DNA from: Candidatus Kapaibacterium sp. | Lineage (GTDB): Bacteria; Bacteroidota; Ignavibacteria; Kapaibacteriales; UBA4661 | Reading direction: 5' to 3' | DNA: 42,764 nt | NCBI GenBank assembly: GCA_025358765.1 | Contig: JANYIG010000083.1 | Location: 1 to 42,764, forward strand | In this document: positions 25,794-34,022 of the stretch, piece after piece | Position numbering within the stretch: the first letter of the stretch is position 1 | Layout: every line of letters begins with the position of its first letter | Translations under genes and position numbers: made by a program | Notes under the pieces: model-generated | Databases searched by the model: none | What the model saw: only the letters and a program-made list of their open reading frames with translations | What the model was told of the DNA's origin: nothing

Positions 25794-27032
25794 ATGCGAA
25801 TTTCTGTTGCCCGTTTTTCCCTTATATCTCACTTCTTCCGCGTCAGTCTATATGCCGCATGGATGCTTGCCGTTGGAGCCGCTGCCTATGCTCAAGAGTC
25901 ATCCACACAAGCAACACAATCTCTCCAATCTACACACGCAACCCGCATCACGATTGCCGCCGTCGGCGATTTAATGTGCCACGAATCGGAATTTCTTGTT
26001 GCACGACAGAAAGATGGCGGATACAATTTCGAGAGTTTTTTTGCCGCTATCGCACCTCTGCTCTCGCAAGCTGACGTTGCTATCGGCAATTTAGAAACCG
26101 TGATGGCGGGCGCAAAAGCCCGTTTTACGGGCTATCCAGCTTTTAACACCCCAGACGAATACGCTACAGCGCTCAAAAATGCTGGCTTTGATGTCCTTAC
26201 AACAGCAAACAATCATTCCTTCGATCGAGGCTTTGCAGGTGTTGTACGGACATTGGATATCCTCGACACATTAGCTATGCCTCACACTGGCACGTCACGG
26301 TCGCTTATTGAGCGCTCCAAACCACTTATGCTCGACATAAAAGGAATCAAACTTGGTATTCTTGCTTACGCTTACGGATTGAACCAAAAACATGCCCCCG
26401 CAAAATATCGAACTGTCGTCAATGTGATTGATACCAGCGCAATACTGTTGGATATTGCAGAAATGGAAGCATTGCCACCCACGCAGAAACCCGATAAAAT
26501 CATTGTTTGCCTTCATTGGGGTGATGAATATCAACTCGAACCAAATTCTACCCAGAAAAAACTTGCCATATGGCTTTTTGAGCGGGGTGTGGATATAATT
26601 TTGGGAAGTCACCCACACGTTGTGCAAACTGTTGAACGCAAATATGTTACCCGAAAATCTGGCGATAGTGCTGACTGTGTAGTAATCTATTCAATGGGTA
26701 ATTTTATCTCTGGGCAGCGTCCGATTCCACGCGAAACAGGCGTGATTGTGTGGTTAGATTTTGAGAAAAATGCAACAACAAATGCTGTTTCTATTGGCGC
26801 AACAGCATTCACGCCGACTTACATCCACAAGACCCGCGTTGACGGTAAATCAAGCTTTGTGGTGTTGCCTGTACCCGATGCACTGAAGGAGTGCGAGGCA
26901 AATCCTGATTACCTCCCGCAGCCCGTCAAAGAACGTTTGGGCGACGCATTAAAGGAAATCACACGACAGTTCGCAACGCCCAACAAAACATTCAAACTCT
27001 ATCAACCCGTTCAATCGGAACATCCACGATAA
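25794..27032 (+). CDS. CapA-family metallophosphoesterase-like protein
   Basis: The 412-aa protein has a signal peptide ending AAAYAQES and a CapA/PgsA-type domain: ITIAAVGDLMCHES, DVAIGNLETVMAG, DVLTTANNHSFDRGFAGV, VCLHWGDEYQLEPN, and ILGSHPHVVQTVE. The Asp, Asn and His residues form a calcineurin-like metal site. The family includes the poly-gamma-glutamate capsule protein CapA, but most members are of unknown role. No capB/capC gene is nearby. Its last 22 bases overlap the end of the convergent MEMO-like gene. Confidence 0.9.
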   Translation: MRISVARFSLISHFFRVSLYAAWMLAVGAAAYAQESSTQATQSLQSTHATRITIAAVGDLMCHESEFLVARQKDGGYNFESFFAAIAPLLSQADVAIGNLETVMAGAKARFTGYPAFNTPDEYATALKNAGFDVLTTANNHSFDRGFAGVVRTLDILDTLAMPHTGTSRSLIERSKPLMLDIKGIKLGILAYAYGLNQKHAPAKYRTVVNVIDTSAILLDIAEMEALPPTQKPDKIIVCLHWGDEYQLEPNSTQKKLAIWLFERGVDIILGSHPHVVQTVERKYVTRKSGDSADCVVIYSMGNFISGQRPIPRETGVIVWLDFEKNATTNAVSIGATAFTPTYIHKTRVDGKSSFVVLPVPDALKECEANPDYLPQPVKERLGDALKEITRQFATPNKTFKLYQPVQSEHPR

Positions 27033-27991
27033 TACGCAAGGCTCGCATAGCTCACTGCCGAGCGCGTGGAGCGTTCATTCCAAATTTGGTAATCCAACGT
27101 CTGCCCTACAATCTCGGTATTCTTGCGTTTAAGCGCTTCGAGCATTGTGTAAACGGGCGGCAATCCGCAGATTTTACGCGAGTCGCCCACAGCCGCAATA
27201 CGGTCAAAATACTTCTCCGCATCCGCCTTCTCCATAGCCGCAAGCAATTCCGCATCTTCGCAACTGAGCGTATCTACAATAGTTTCCGCATCAAATTGGT
27301 CGTCAAATTTCCGCCCAACATGTGCCATATCGCCGCTTGCTACCCATGCAACCTTCTTTCCTGAATCCTCCAACACAGTGTTGAGCGTTTCCACAAATGA
27401 GCGAAACTTCAACATCATATTCGGCTGTGTGCTGCGCTGAATGGATGGGTAAAATGACGTGACCAAAATCGGAAGCATCGTAAACTTGCGCCCACCAAAA
27501 AGATGTTGTAGCCACACTGCTTCAAATTCAATTGAATGCTCATCGCGGTGTGCAATTTCATCCCGCGTAAGCGAGTATGGAAGCCGTTTGTAGAGTTCGT
27601 TTAAAAGCTCCGTGTCCGTTCGCACCACGCCGAGCGGCGTTGAAAAATGCTGGAATGTGGGAATAAATAGGTCTTGCCAACCGTAATGCGACGTGGCAAT
27701 GACGACAAATACGTCCGCCGTGCTGTCGCGCAACGCTTGAAATGCAGGCGCATATGTGTTCAAGCCCACGCGAAAATCTATATGCGGTGCAACAATCGCC
27801 TCCGCCCCTTGACGAATAGAAGCCAGTGTTGGCGGAACGTGCTGTAAGAAACTCCTGACAGTGTCAGGCGCAGTGTCAAGCAATCTTGACAGTTTGATAG
27901 GATTTGCCGGATACGATACATCAGCAAACGCGGCGGGGCGAATAATGGTTTCGTTATGAGATGAGTTTGACGGAAATGTTGTGTAATTCAT
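27011..27991 (-). CDS. amrB: MEMO1-like protein (AmmeMemoRadiSam system protein B)
   Basis: The 326-aa protein belongs to the MEMO family, related to class III extradiol dioxygenases. The expected ligands are seen in IVAPHIDFRVGLNTY, VIATSHYGW, HRDEHSIEFEAVWLQ and WVASGDMAHVG. In many genomes MEMO is encoded with AMMECR1 and a radical-SAM protein; neither is present here. The ATG at 27991 is chosen because the open frame upstream would run into the DUF2459 gene. It is co-directional with that gene, with a 25-bp gap. Confidence 0.9.
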   Translation of the reverse strand: MNYTTFPSNSSHNETIIRPAAFADVSYPANPIKLSRLLDTAPDTVRSFLQHVPPTLASIRQGAEAIVAPHIDFRVGLNTYAPAFQALRDSTADVFVVIATSHYGWQDLFIPTFQHFSTPLGVVRTDTELLNELYKRLPYSLTRDEIAHRDEHSIEFEAVWLQHLFGGRKFTMLPILVTSFYPSIQRSTQPNMMLKFRSFVETLNTVLEDSGKKVAWVASGDMAHVGRKFDDQFDAETIVDTLSCEDAELLAAMEKADAEKYFDRIAAVGDSRKICGLPPVYTMLEALKRKNTEIVGQTLDYQIWNERSTRSAVSYASLAYYRGCSD

Positions 27992-28016
27992 AGATATTTT
28001 GTGCGATTGTACGAAA

Positions 28017-28682
28017 TTATTCCGGCAGCATCCACAATAAAACTTGCGGAAATCCAGCCCAAAGCGGTGTGCGGACGTGGGCAGCATGCAGAGCATCAGC
28101 ATTCCAAACATTGCAGTTATGAATAAGGCTGTACACGCCTACGGAATCCGTGTTCGCCGCGTAGAAGGCGGAATGTTTGCCCCAAAAACCCTCGCGCAAA
28201 AACTGCGGCTTTTTAGGTACGTCCTGAGAACGCCCAACCGAATGCAACACCCATTCCACCAGAGCATGATAATCTTCCACAAGCAGGCAAACCTGTTTTG
28301 TCTGAAGTGGCTTTGTGACAAACGGTGGCGCACCCAGCCCAATAAAACTGACGACTGACGACTTCGAGGCAAATAGCGCTGTAAACGCCATACCGACTGT
28401 TACCTGCCCGCCCATGTAGAATTCACGGTCGCCCCAGCCGATTTCGACAAATAGTCTGCCTTCCAAGCACGGAAATTCCTTGCTCCAATCATACGCCGCC
28501 GTTCGCACAGGAACGACAATACCCGTGTGATAGCCGTAACCTGTAACGTAGATGCTCACTGTTTCAGCGCTACACATTGTTGGTTGCTGCCATCTGCGCG
28601 GAACCACAACACACACCAACACAGTAACCGTAAGCGTTCCAACGGCATACCAAAAAACTTTAAGCGTTCGTTTAAGCATCAT
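28017..28682 (-). CDS. DUF2459 family protein
   Basis: The roughly 221-aa product has an N-terminal membrane anchor (VFWYAVGTLTVTVLVCVVVP) followed by a periplasmic domain. VYVTGYGYHTGIVVPV-like residues (SIYVTGYGYHTGIVVP), FVEIGWGDREFYMGG and the late SLIHNCNVWNADALHAA match DUF2459/TIGR02117, a family sometimes annotated as urease-associated without a shown function. Two ATGs (28682, 28679) are possible starts, without a Shine-Dalgarno site. The composite-like insertion begins about 125 bases upstream and may have altered its promoter. Confidence 0.85.
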   Translation of the reverse strand: MMLKRTLKVFWYAVGTLTVTVLVCVVVPRRWQQPTMCSAETVSIYVTGYGYHTGIVVPVRTAAYDWSKEFPCLEGRLFVEIGWGDREFYMGGQVTVGMAFTALFASKSSVVSFIGLGAPPFVTKPLQTKQVCLLVEDYHALVEWVLHSVGRSQDVPKKPQFLREGFWGKHSAFYAANTDSVGVYSLIHNCNVWNADALHAAHVRTPLWAGFPQVLLWMLPE

Positions 28683-28848
28683 CAATCAGGAGGAATGAAG
28701 ATTTTATCGTGCATGGCGGAAGTATCTCCCTGTAAAATCGTGTTTTCGTGGTATTTTTACAAGCGCGGATGTGATATTTATCATAATCGGCGTATATTTT
28801 TTCACATTGTCCCCTCCTGAAATAGCTTGACCGTTTTCAGGCAAGGCA

Positions 28849-29283
28849 ATGGCAAAAAAAGTGACGAAAACAACGGCAACGTTCCAAAAGAACGAGAAAA
28901 TAAACCGTATATTTAGCGAGCAATTTAAGCGTGAAAAGGTTGCCCTTATCATGCAAAAGAAACTCACTATCAAACAATGCTCCGAGCTGTACGAGGTCAC
29001 AACGACAACGGTGTACAAGTGGCTCTATCAGTACAGTCCGGACTACGGCAAAGGCACGAAAATGGTTGTACAACTTGACAGCGAAGCCCGACGCACACTC
29101 GCGCTTCAAGAGCGCGTTGCAGAATTAGAGCGAGCTGTTGGACAAAAGCAGCTTGAACTCGACTACCTTAACCGCCTGCTAGTATTGGTGTCGGAGGAGT
29201 TAGGCTACGACGTTAAAAAAAAGCACGCACCGCCACCGTTGAATGGTTTCGTGAGCATGCCTCGGAACACGAACACCGTATGA
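28849..29283 (+). CDS. IS3-type transposase OrfA
   Basis: The 144-aa product has a helix-turn-helix region (residues about 25-60: KREKVALIMQKKLTIKQCSE then VTTTTVYKWLYQYSP) and a leucine-zipper-like coiled coil (RVAELERAVGQKQLELDYLN), as expected for the DNA-binding OrfA of IS3-family elements common in Bacteroidota. The ATG lies 41 bases inside the left end. Its TGA overlaps the orfB ATG in an ATGA, so the two are coupled. Confidence 0.88.
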   Translation: MAKKVTKTTATFQKNEKINRIFSEQFKREKVALIMQKKLTIKQCSELYEVTTTTVYKWLYQYSPDYGKGTKMVVQLDSEARRTLALQERVAELERAVGQKQLELDYLNRLLVLVSEELGYDVKKKHAPPPLNGFVSMPRNTNTV

Positions 29284-30190
29284 ACGCTGTGTATCTGTGT
29301 GCTGGCATCAGCAAACAAGGACATTGGCAAGCCATAGAGCGAGAGCAGGAACTCGAAGCCAAGCAGCACAGCTATTGTGGATTTATTGCTGAAGTTCGCG
29401 CCATCCATCCGGGCATGGGACTGCGAGCGATGTATGAGCAATACCGACCGGACGGTATTGGACGGGACAACTTCATTGCTCTTGGTCGTGCCTTCGGTTT
29501 GATGGTCGAGCCGATACAGAATCAACCACGCACAACCTTCAGCATCAAGAACCGTCGGTATCGCAATCTACTCGAAGACCGTATCTTTGACAATATCAAT
29601 CAAGAGCCACCTAACGGTGGCGGGTAAGCGACATTACGTATTTTTACGTATTGGGACGCTTTTACTACCTGACGTTCCTGATGGACGTGTGTTCACGGCG
29701 TATTCTCGGCTACAGCGTTGCTGATTCTCTGCGGGCAGAACACGCGCTGTCTGCCTTGCAGATGGCTCTGACGCTGCGCGGCGTGAGTGATTATCACCAA
29801 ACGTTGATTCATCACTCCGACCGTGGCTCACAGTACATTGCCAACGATTACACCGACACGCTCGACGAGTACGGTATTCGGTGCAGTATGTGCAACGACG
29901 TTCTAGAAAATGCTCACTGTGAGCGAGTCAATGGCACGATAAAGAACCAATATCTTACGTACTGGCAAAAGGATATACATTCGGAAGCACATCTACACGG
30001 CTTTGTAGCTCGAGCGGTCAAGACCTACAACGACGAGCGCTTGCATTCGTCTCTGGGCATGACCCCAAGAGCATATGAAGCACAGTTGGCGACAGTATCG
30101 GACAATCAACGACCACAATTTCGCATCTACACCATTGCTGGTAACCAAGAACGACCGGACAACCAATTGGCACTCCAATGGAGTAGATGA
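29280..30190 (+). pseudogene. IS3-type transposase OrfB, frame-disrupted
   Basis: The first part (29280-29627) encodes the N-terminal region of an IS3 OrfB and stops after FDNINQEPPNGGG. The continuation lies in another frame from about 29624: VSDITYF with the first catalytic Asp, then YYLTFLMDVCSRRILGYSVA, HHSDRGSQY with the second Asp, and CERVNGTIKNQYL with the Glu, ending at 30190. All DDE residues are thus present but separated from the N-terminal domain by a frame break just before the first Asp. At the break lies a perfect small hairpin, GCCACC-TAAC-GGTGGC (29606-29621), which looks inserted relative to the usual NQ-VW-VSDIT spacing. An intact protein would require frameshifting. Confidence 0.8.
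29606..29621 (+). repeat. 6-bp inverted repeat at the orfB frame break
   Basis: GCCACC (29606-29611), loop TAAC, GGTGGC (29616-29621) is a perfect GC-rich hairpin. The normal reading of the transposase resumes at GTA AGC GAC (29624 onward) in a different frame. Confidence 0.85.
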
Positions 30191-30320
30191 TTTACTAATT
30201 TTGGTCAACCTATTTCAGGCAAGCACATGAATTCAGTATTCAACACTCACCATTTAGCATTATTTTTGTTAGGTTGCAAACGCCAGCATTTTTTACAACT
30301 AAACCAATACAGGTGATGCG

Positions 30321-30764
30321 ATGAAATCATATTTTTTCTGTACTCTCGGCAGTTCAATTGTGGCAGCCCTTTTTATGGTGATGCTCGGCACTACGGTAGC
30401 GCAGGCACAAACGTCCGTGAGCCTCAATGTGGCGGTGAAGCAATCTGCCTGCGCCACATCCGTACAAGAGCCACGTAATAATGTGGTTGTCGGTAATAGA
30501 GACGCTGCCAGTAATGTACGTATTTTCCCTAATCCGGCGAGCAGCCAATTCGTCGTTGAACGTGATAACAGTGCGCAAGGCGTACCTGTGGTGCTATCAC
30601 TGGTCAATACGCGCGGTGAAATCATCTGGACTACGCGGGAACAAGCAACGAGTAGCGGTACATGGCGAAAAACGGTCAACACCGCATCAATGGCTGCCGG
30701 AGCGTATATTGTGACCATCGAAACAAATGGTCAGAGGGAATCGCTATCGGTTATCATTAAATAA
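30321..30764 (+). CDS. Small secreted protein with type IX sorting domain
   Basis: The 147-aa product consists of a signal peptide (cleavage near AQAQ at about 30), a short linker of about 35 residues and a type A type IX secretion C-terminal sorting domain (about 66-147): VRIFPNPASSQFVVERD, LVNTRGEIIW, and the closing GAYIVTIETNGQRESLSVIIK. Such domains target proteins through the outer membrane by the T9SS and are usually removed. Here almost nothing besides the sorting domain remains, so the gene may be a remnant of a larger exported protein or a minimal substrate. AGGTGAT precedes the ATG. Confidence 0.85.
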   Translation: MKSYFFCTLGSSIVAALFMVMLGTTVAQAQTSVSLNVAVKQSACATSVQEPRNNVVVGNRDAASNVRIFPNPASSQFVVERDNSAQGVPVVLSLVNTRGEIIWTTREQATSSGTWRKTVNTASMAAGAYIVTIETNGQRESLSVIIK

Positions 30765-30814
30765 ATTTTAGCAGACAGTATTTTTCACATAGCACACAAA
30801 CAGGAGTACCCCCA

Positions 30815-32548
30815 ATGAAACAATTCCTCATCATTTTCGCCGCTCTATTCCTTATTGTCATAGCGGCTTACGCCCAGCCCAAGACACAATCTGTATGCAC
30901 GGGCGATACCGTTGCTGTAACCGTTACCGGATACAAAGGCACCGTCAAGTGGCAACAATCCTCGAATCTGACTTCGTGGGCAGACGTAACGGGCGTAAAT
31001 ACAGCAACCTTCAAAGCAGTAATCAGTGCAAACGCCTACTACCGTGCAGCCGTGCAGGAAGCCGCAGGATGCCCGACGTTCTATTCCGATACCACATTCG
31101 TTACGCTGTGGAATCCTGCGCTTACGGTCACAAACGTCAAGTTGCAAACCGTTGGTGCAAGCACGTTTTCGTCCTCCGGGAAGTTGCGCGTGCAGTGGTC
31201 GCCAACGACGACGTTTGCGGTGAGCAGTTATGAAATTACTGCTACCGAAAGCCTTAAAAACACTGCCGTTACGCTCGTTGTGGCAGCCGGAAAAACGTCC
31301 GATACGCTCAAAGGATTGAAGTCCGGCACAAAGTACAGCATTTCCATCAAAGCCTGTACCGATGCGGGCTGCAAGACAGCGGCATATTGCGGTGCTTTTG
31401 CGCTTGGTACTACTGCTGAGGAATACTGGCAACTACAAGGCACAGGCAGCACCACGAGCACGCTCACCAAAATTGTGTCGGACGGCAACACGCTCAACTA
31501 CGCATTCACCTACGGTTCGTGGGGATCGGACTCGCTGCGGGGCTACATCCGCTATTATTACAATTCAACAAACGGCAATGAAAAAGGTATCAAACCTGCC
31601 CGCTCAAAGCAGATTCCCAAAGCAGGCGATAATGCTTCGGCAACAGCGTTTACGGGCTATACCGGATATGGCGTAACATATTCAGGTTATGCAACGGGCG
31701 GACGAAGTTTTAGCTTTATCGGACAGTCTCAGGAACTGCCGTATCAAGGCAAAATCCGGGCGTTCTTTGAGGCAACAACAGAAGACGGACGAACGAGAAT
31801 TTATCAAATAGACAGCAAAGACGGCTACGTTGGTTTGGATTTTAACGCAGGAGCTTCCACGCTTTGCAAAGATGCTTCCGATTTTAACGCTGGCGGTAAT
31901 TGCGATTACCAGCTTGTGCTTGGTACAGATATAGACGGCGTTTCGGCAAATCCGAATGTTACCGATATTCGGCAATTCAAAATCGGCTACCCAACGCAAG
32001 ACAGCTGGCTTTGGGACGGTAAAGTGGGGACGTTTATGGTCGCAACGTTCGATTTACCGGGCGTAGCTCGCCCCGGTACTCGGACAAACTGCGCCCAATA
32101 TCGGTTTACAACAGGATTCGCAACATGGGACGGCTCAAAATGGGCGTTGCAGTACAATGGCTCTTGCCCCAAACTTTTCGACGGTATGCAAGCGCCTTCG
32201 GCTGTCCATTTAGGTGGGAACCGCTACAAGATCTATTTTAATTACAACAAATCACTTCCCGACAAGCCTTTCGACCCGCGCACTGTTACCAAGCCCATGC
32301 ACGTCATCTATGCAGAAGCAAGTGGCAGCGCGATGAAATTTGAAGACTGGGAAACCATGCTACAAGCACGCCCACTCAACTATCTCTGGCCCGACGGAAC
32401 GTTTGTGAATGAACTGCAAGAAAGCAAATTAGACGACTATCACTTTTTTGCGCCAACGGGGGATTTAGATTTTCAGGTGCAGTACAGCAATATCAACGAT
32501 GGCAGCAGTTTTCCGTTTGTGACAGCAGCGGTATTGCTGAACCCGTAA
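30815..32548 (+). CDS. Secreted multidomain protein with Ig-like and fibronectin III-like parts
   Basis: The 577-aa product has a signal peptide (FLIIFAALFLIVIAAYAQP), an Ig/PKD-like segment with CTGDTVAVTVTGYKGTVKW to about residue 95, and a fibronectin type III-like domain (about 100-195: LRVQWSPTTTFAVSSYEITA, LKGLKSGTKYSISIKAC). The long C-terminal part (about 205-577) is rich in aromatic, Gly and Asp residues with beta-propeller-like repeats. I do not recognise the C-terminal part. Unlike its upstream neighbour it has no type IX sorting domain. AGGAG lies eight bases before the ATG. A 6-bp inverted repeat, GTGTAA-TTT-TTACAC, lies just after the stop (32557-32571). Confidence 0.8.
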   Translation: MKQFLIIFAALFLIVIAAYAQPKTQSVCTGDTVAVTVTGYKGTVKWQQSSNLTSWADVTGVNTATFKAVISANAYYRAAVQEAAGCPTFYSDTTFVTLWNPALTVTNVKLQTVGASTFSSSGKLRVQWSPTTTFAVSSYEITATESLKNTAVTLVVAAGKTSDTLKGLKSGTKYSISIKACTDAGCKTAAYCGAFALGTTAEEYWQLQGTGSTTSTLTKIVSDGNTLNYAFTYGSWGSDSLRGYIRYYYNSTNGNEKGIKPARSKQIPKAGDNASATAFTGYTGYGVTYSGYATGGRSFSFIGQSQELPYQGKIRAFFEATTEDGRTRIYQIDSKDGYVGLDFNAGASTLCKDASDFNAGGNCDYQLVLGTDIDGVSANPNVTDIRQFKIGYPTQDSWLWDGKVGTFMVATFDLPGVARPGTRTNCAQYRFTTGFATWDGSKWALQYNGSCPKLFDGMQAPSAVHLGGNRYKIYFNYNKSLPDKPFDPRTVTKPMHVIYAEASGSAMKFEDWETMLQARPLNYLWPDGTFVNELQESKLDDYHFFAPTGDLDFQVQYSNINDGSSFPFVTAAVLLNP

Positions 32549-32652
32549 TATAATTTGTGTAATTTTTACACTCACAACACACAGGGGTAGCACCACAAAC
32601 AATCGTGGAGCAAAAAAAGTTATTGAAAAAGTGGGTTCATTGTGTTGATGTT

Positions 32653-33202
32653 TGTCCCCTCCTGAAATAGGTTGACCGTTTTCAGGCAAGGCAATGGCAA
32701 AAAAAACAGCGAAAACAACAGCCACGTTCCAAAAGAACGAGAAAATAAACCGTATATTTAGCGAGCAATTTAAGCGTGAAAAGGTTGCCCTTATCATGCA
32801 AAAGAAACTCACTATCAAACAATGCTCGGAGCTGTACGATGTCACAACGACAACGGTGTACAAGTGCCTCTATCAGTACAGTCCGGACTACGGCAAAGGC
32901 ACGAAAATGGTTGTACAACTTGACAGCGAAGCCCGACGCACCCTCGCGCTTCAAGAGCGCAGCACATCTACACGGCTTTGTAGCTCGAGCGGTCAAGACC
33001 TACAACGACGAGCGCTTGCATTCGTCTCTGGGCATAACCCCAAGAGCATATGAAGCATATTTGGCGACAGTATCGGACAATCAACGACCACAATTTCGCA
33101 TCTACACCGTTGCTGGCAACCAAGAACGACCAGACAATCAATTGGAACTCCAATGGAGTAGATGATTTACTAATTTTGGTCAACCTATTTCAGGCCAGCA
33201 CA
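32653..33202 (+). mobile_element. Internally deleted IS3-like copy (MITE-like)
   Basis: This 550-bp copy has the same ends as the full-length element (left TGTCCCCTCCTGAAATAG, right read inwards TGTGCTGGCCTGAAATAG). It corresponds to bases 28808-29115 joined to 29986-30227 of the long copy, a loss of exactly 870 bases with no other length change. Only point differences separate the retained parts. Confidence 0.9.
32694..33165 (+). pseudogene. Transposase remnant (orfA start fused to orfB end)
   Basis: Bases 32694-32960 encode the first 89 residues of OrfA, ending LALQER. Bases 32961-33165 encode the last part of OrfB (AHLHGFVARAVKTYNDERLH to LQWSR) in another frame. The HTH region remains but the catalytic Asp and Glu residues are lost, so the copy cannot make transposase; it could still be moved in trans. 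Confidence 0.88.
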
Positions 33203-33227
33203 CATCATCAACTTTTACTATTGTACT

Positions 33228-33995
33228 ATGAATTTGAAAGGCTCTACAATTCTGATTACCGGCGCATCGTCCGGCATTGGCTTGGAATGCGCGAATGTTT
33301 TTGCCGAAACTGGTGCGCGGCTTGTTCTGATTGCGCGACGCATCGAACGCTTGAACGAGCTTGCAAAACGTTTAAAAACTACATTCGGAACAGAATCTCT
33401 TTGTATCACGTTAGACGTGCGCGACCGCAAACAGGTTATGGATACGCTCATGAACTTGCCCGAAGCGTGGTGTGACGTGGATGTACTTATCAATAATGCA
33501 GGATTGTCATTAGGGATGGATTTTATTCAAGATGGAAACATTGACGACTGGGAAGAGATGATTGACGCAAATGTGAAGGGATTACTGTACGTCACACGGG
33601 CGTTGTTACCGCATATGGTCGAGCGCAAGCAAGGAATGATTATCAATATGGGGTCGGCTGCCGGACGCGAGGTCTATCAAAAAGGAAATATCTATGCCGC
33701 AACCAAACACGCCGTGCGGGCGCTTTCAAAGGCTATTTTCCGCGACACGAATGGTAAAAATATTCGTGTATGCAACATTGATCCGGGCATGGTGGAAACG
33801 GAGTTCTCCGAAATACGGTTTCGTGGCGATAAAGAACGCGCAAAAGCTGTTTATCAAGGATTGACAGCACTTTCAGCACGTGACATTGCAGACGTTGTGC
33901 TGTTTTGCGCCACACGTCCGCCGCACGTGACGTTGCACGACATCCAAATCATGCCAACGGCACAAGCAACAACGTGGATTGCCCACCGCGAATAA
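33228..33995 (+). CDS. Short-chain dehydrogenase/reductase (YdfG-like)
   Basis: The 255-aa protein is a classical SDR. It has the cofactor motif TGASSGIG (11-18), the NNAG motif (89-92), and the catalytic Ser143, Tyr156 and Lys160 in MGSAAGREVYQKGNIYAATK. The arrangement ARRIERLNELAKRL after the second strand favours NADP. It resembles serine/3-hydroxy acid dehydrogenases of the YdfG type, though the substrate is inferred only from similarity. The ATG is just 25 bases from the right end of the deleted IS copy, so its original promoter may have been displaced. Confidence 0.9.
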   Translation: MNLKGSTILITGASSGIGLECANVFAETGARLVLIARRIERLNELAKRLKTTFGTESLCITLDVRDRKQVMDTLMNLPEAWCDVDVLINNAGLSLGMDFIQDGNIDDWEEMIDANVKGLLYVTRALLPHMVERKQGMIINMGSAAGREVYQKGNIYAATKHAVRALSKAIFRDTNGKNIRVCNIDPGMVETEFSEIRFRGDKERAKAVYQGLTALSARDIADVVLFCATRPPHVTLHDIQIMPTAQATTWIAHRE

Positions 33996-34022
33996 GTTTT
34001 ATCCCTGAGTAAGCGGCAAGCA

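Larger units (their letters stand above)
28808..30227 (+). mobile_element. IS3-like insertion sequence, full-length copy
   Basis: The 1420-bp element has inverted ends: left TGTCCCCTCCTGAAATAG followed by CTTGACC, and right (read inwards) TGTGCTTGCCTGAAATAG followed by GTTGACC. Both begin TGT and share CCTGAAATAG-TTGACC. It carries orfA (28849-29283) and an interrupted orfB (29280-30190). The exact right end is uncertain by a few bases because CACAT recurs at 30224-30228. Confidence 0.85.
28803..33205. mobile_element. Composite-transposon-like unit flanked by two IS copies
   Basis: Two related IS3-like copies in the same orientation (28808-30227 and 32653-33202) enclose two secreted-protein genes. 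The outer flanks share CACAT (28803-28807 and 33201-33205), of which at least CAT lies outside the inverted repeats on both sides, while the inner flanks (TGA and GTT) do not match. This is the pattern expected if the whole unit moved together into the space between the divergent DUF2459 and SDR genes. Confidence 0.5.

Noticed and set aside
28695-28820. 42-codon + strand frame after AGGAGG, next to the left IS end
   Set aside because: Only one base separates the AGGAGG from the ATG, and the frame crosses into the IS end; likely chance.
28803-30228. CACAT on both sides of the left IS copy as its own 5-bp target duplication
   Set aside because: CACA is also present at the right end of the second copy, so it is more likely part of the IS end; kept as an alternative in the composite finding.
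32644-33210. GTTGATG left and CATCAAC right of the short IS copy as an extended inverted repeat
   Set aside because: The long copy lacks it, so it is probably a chance match of flanking sequence.
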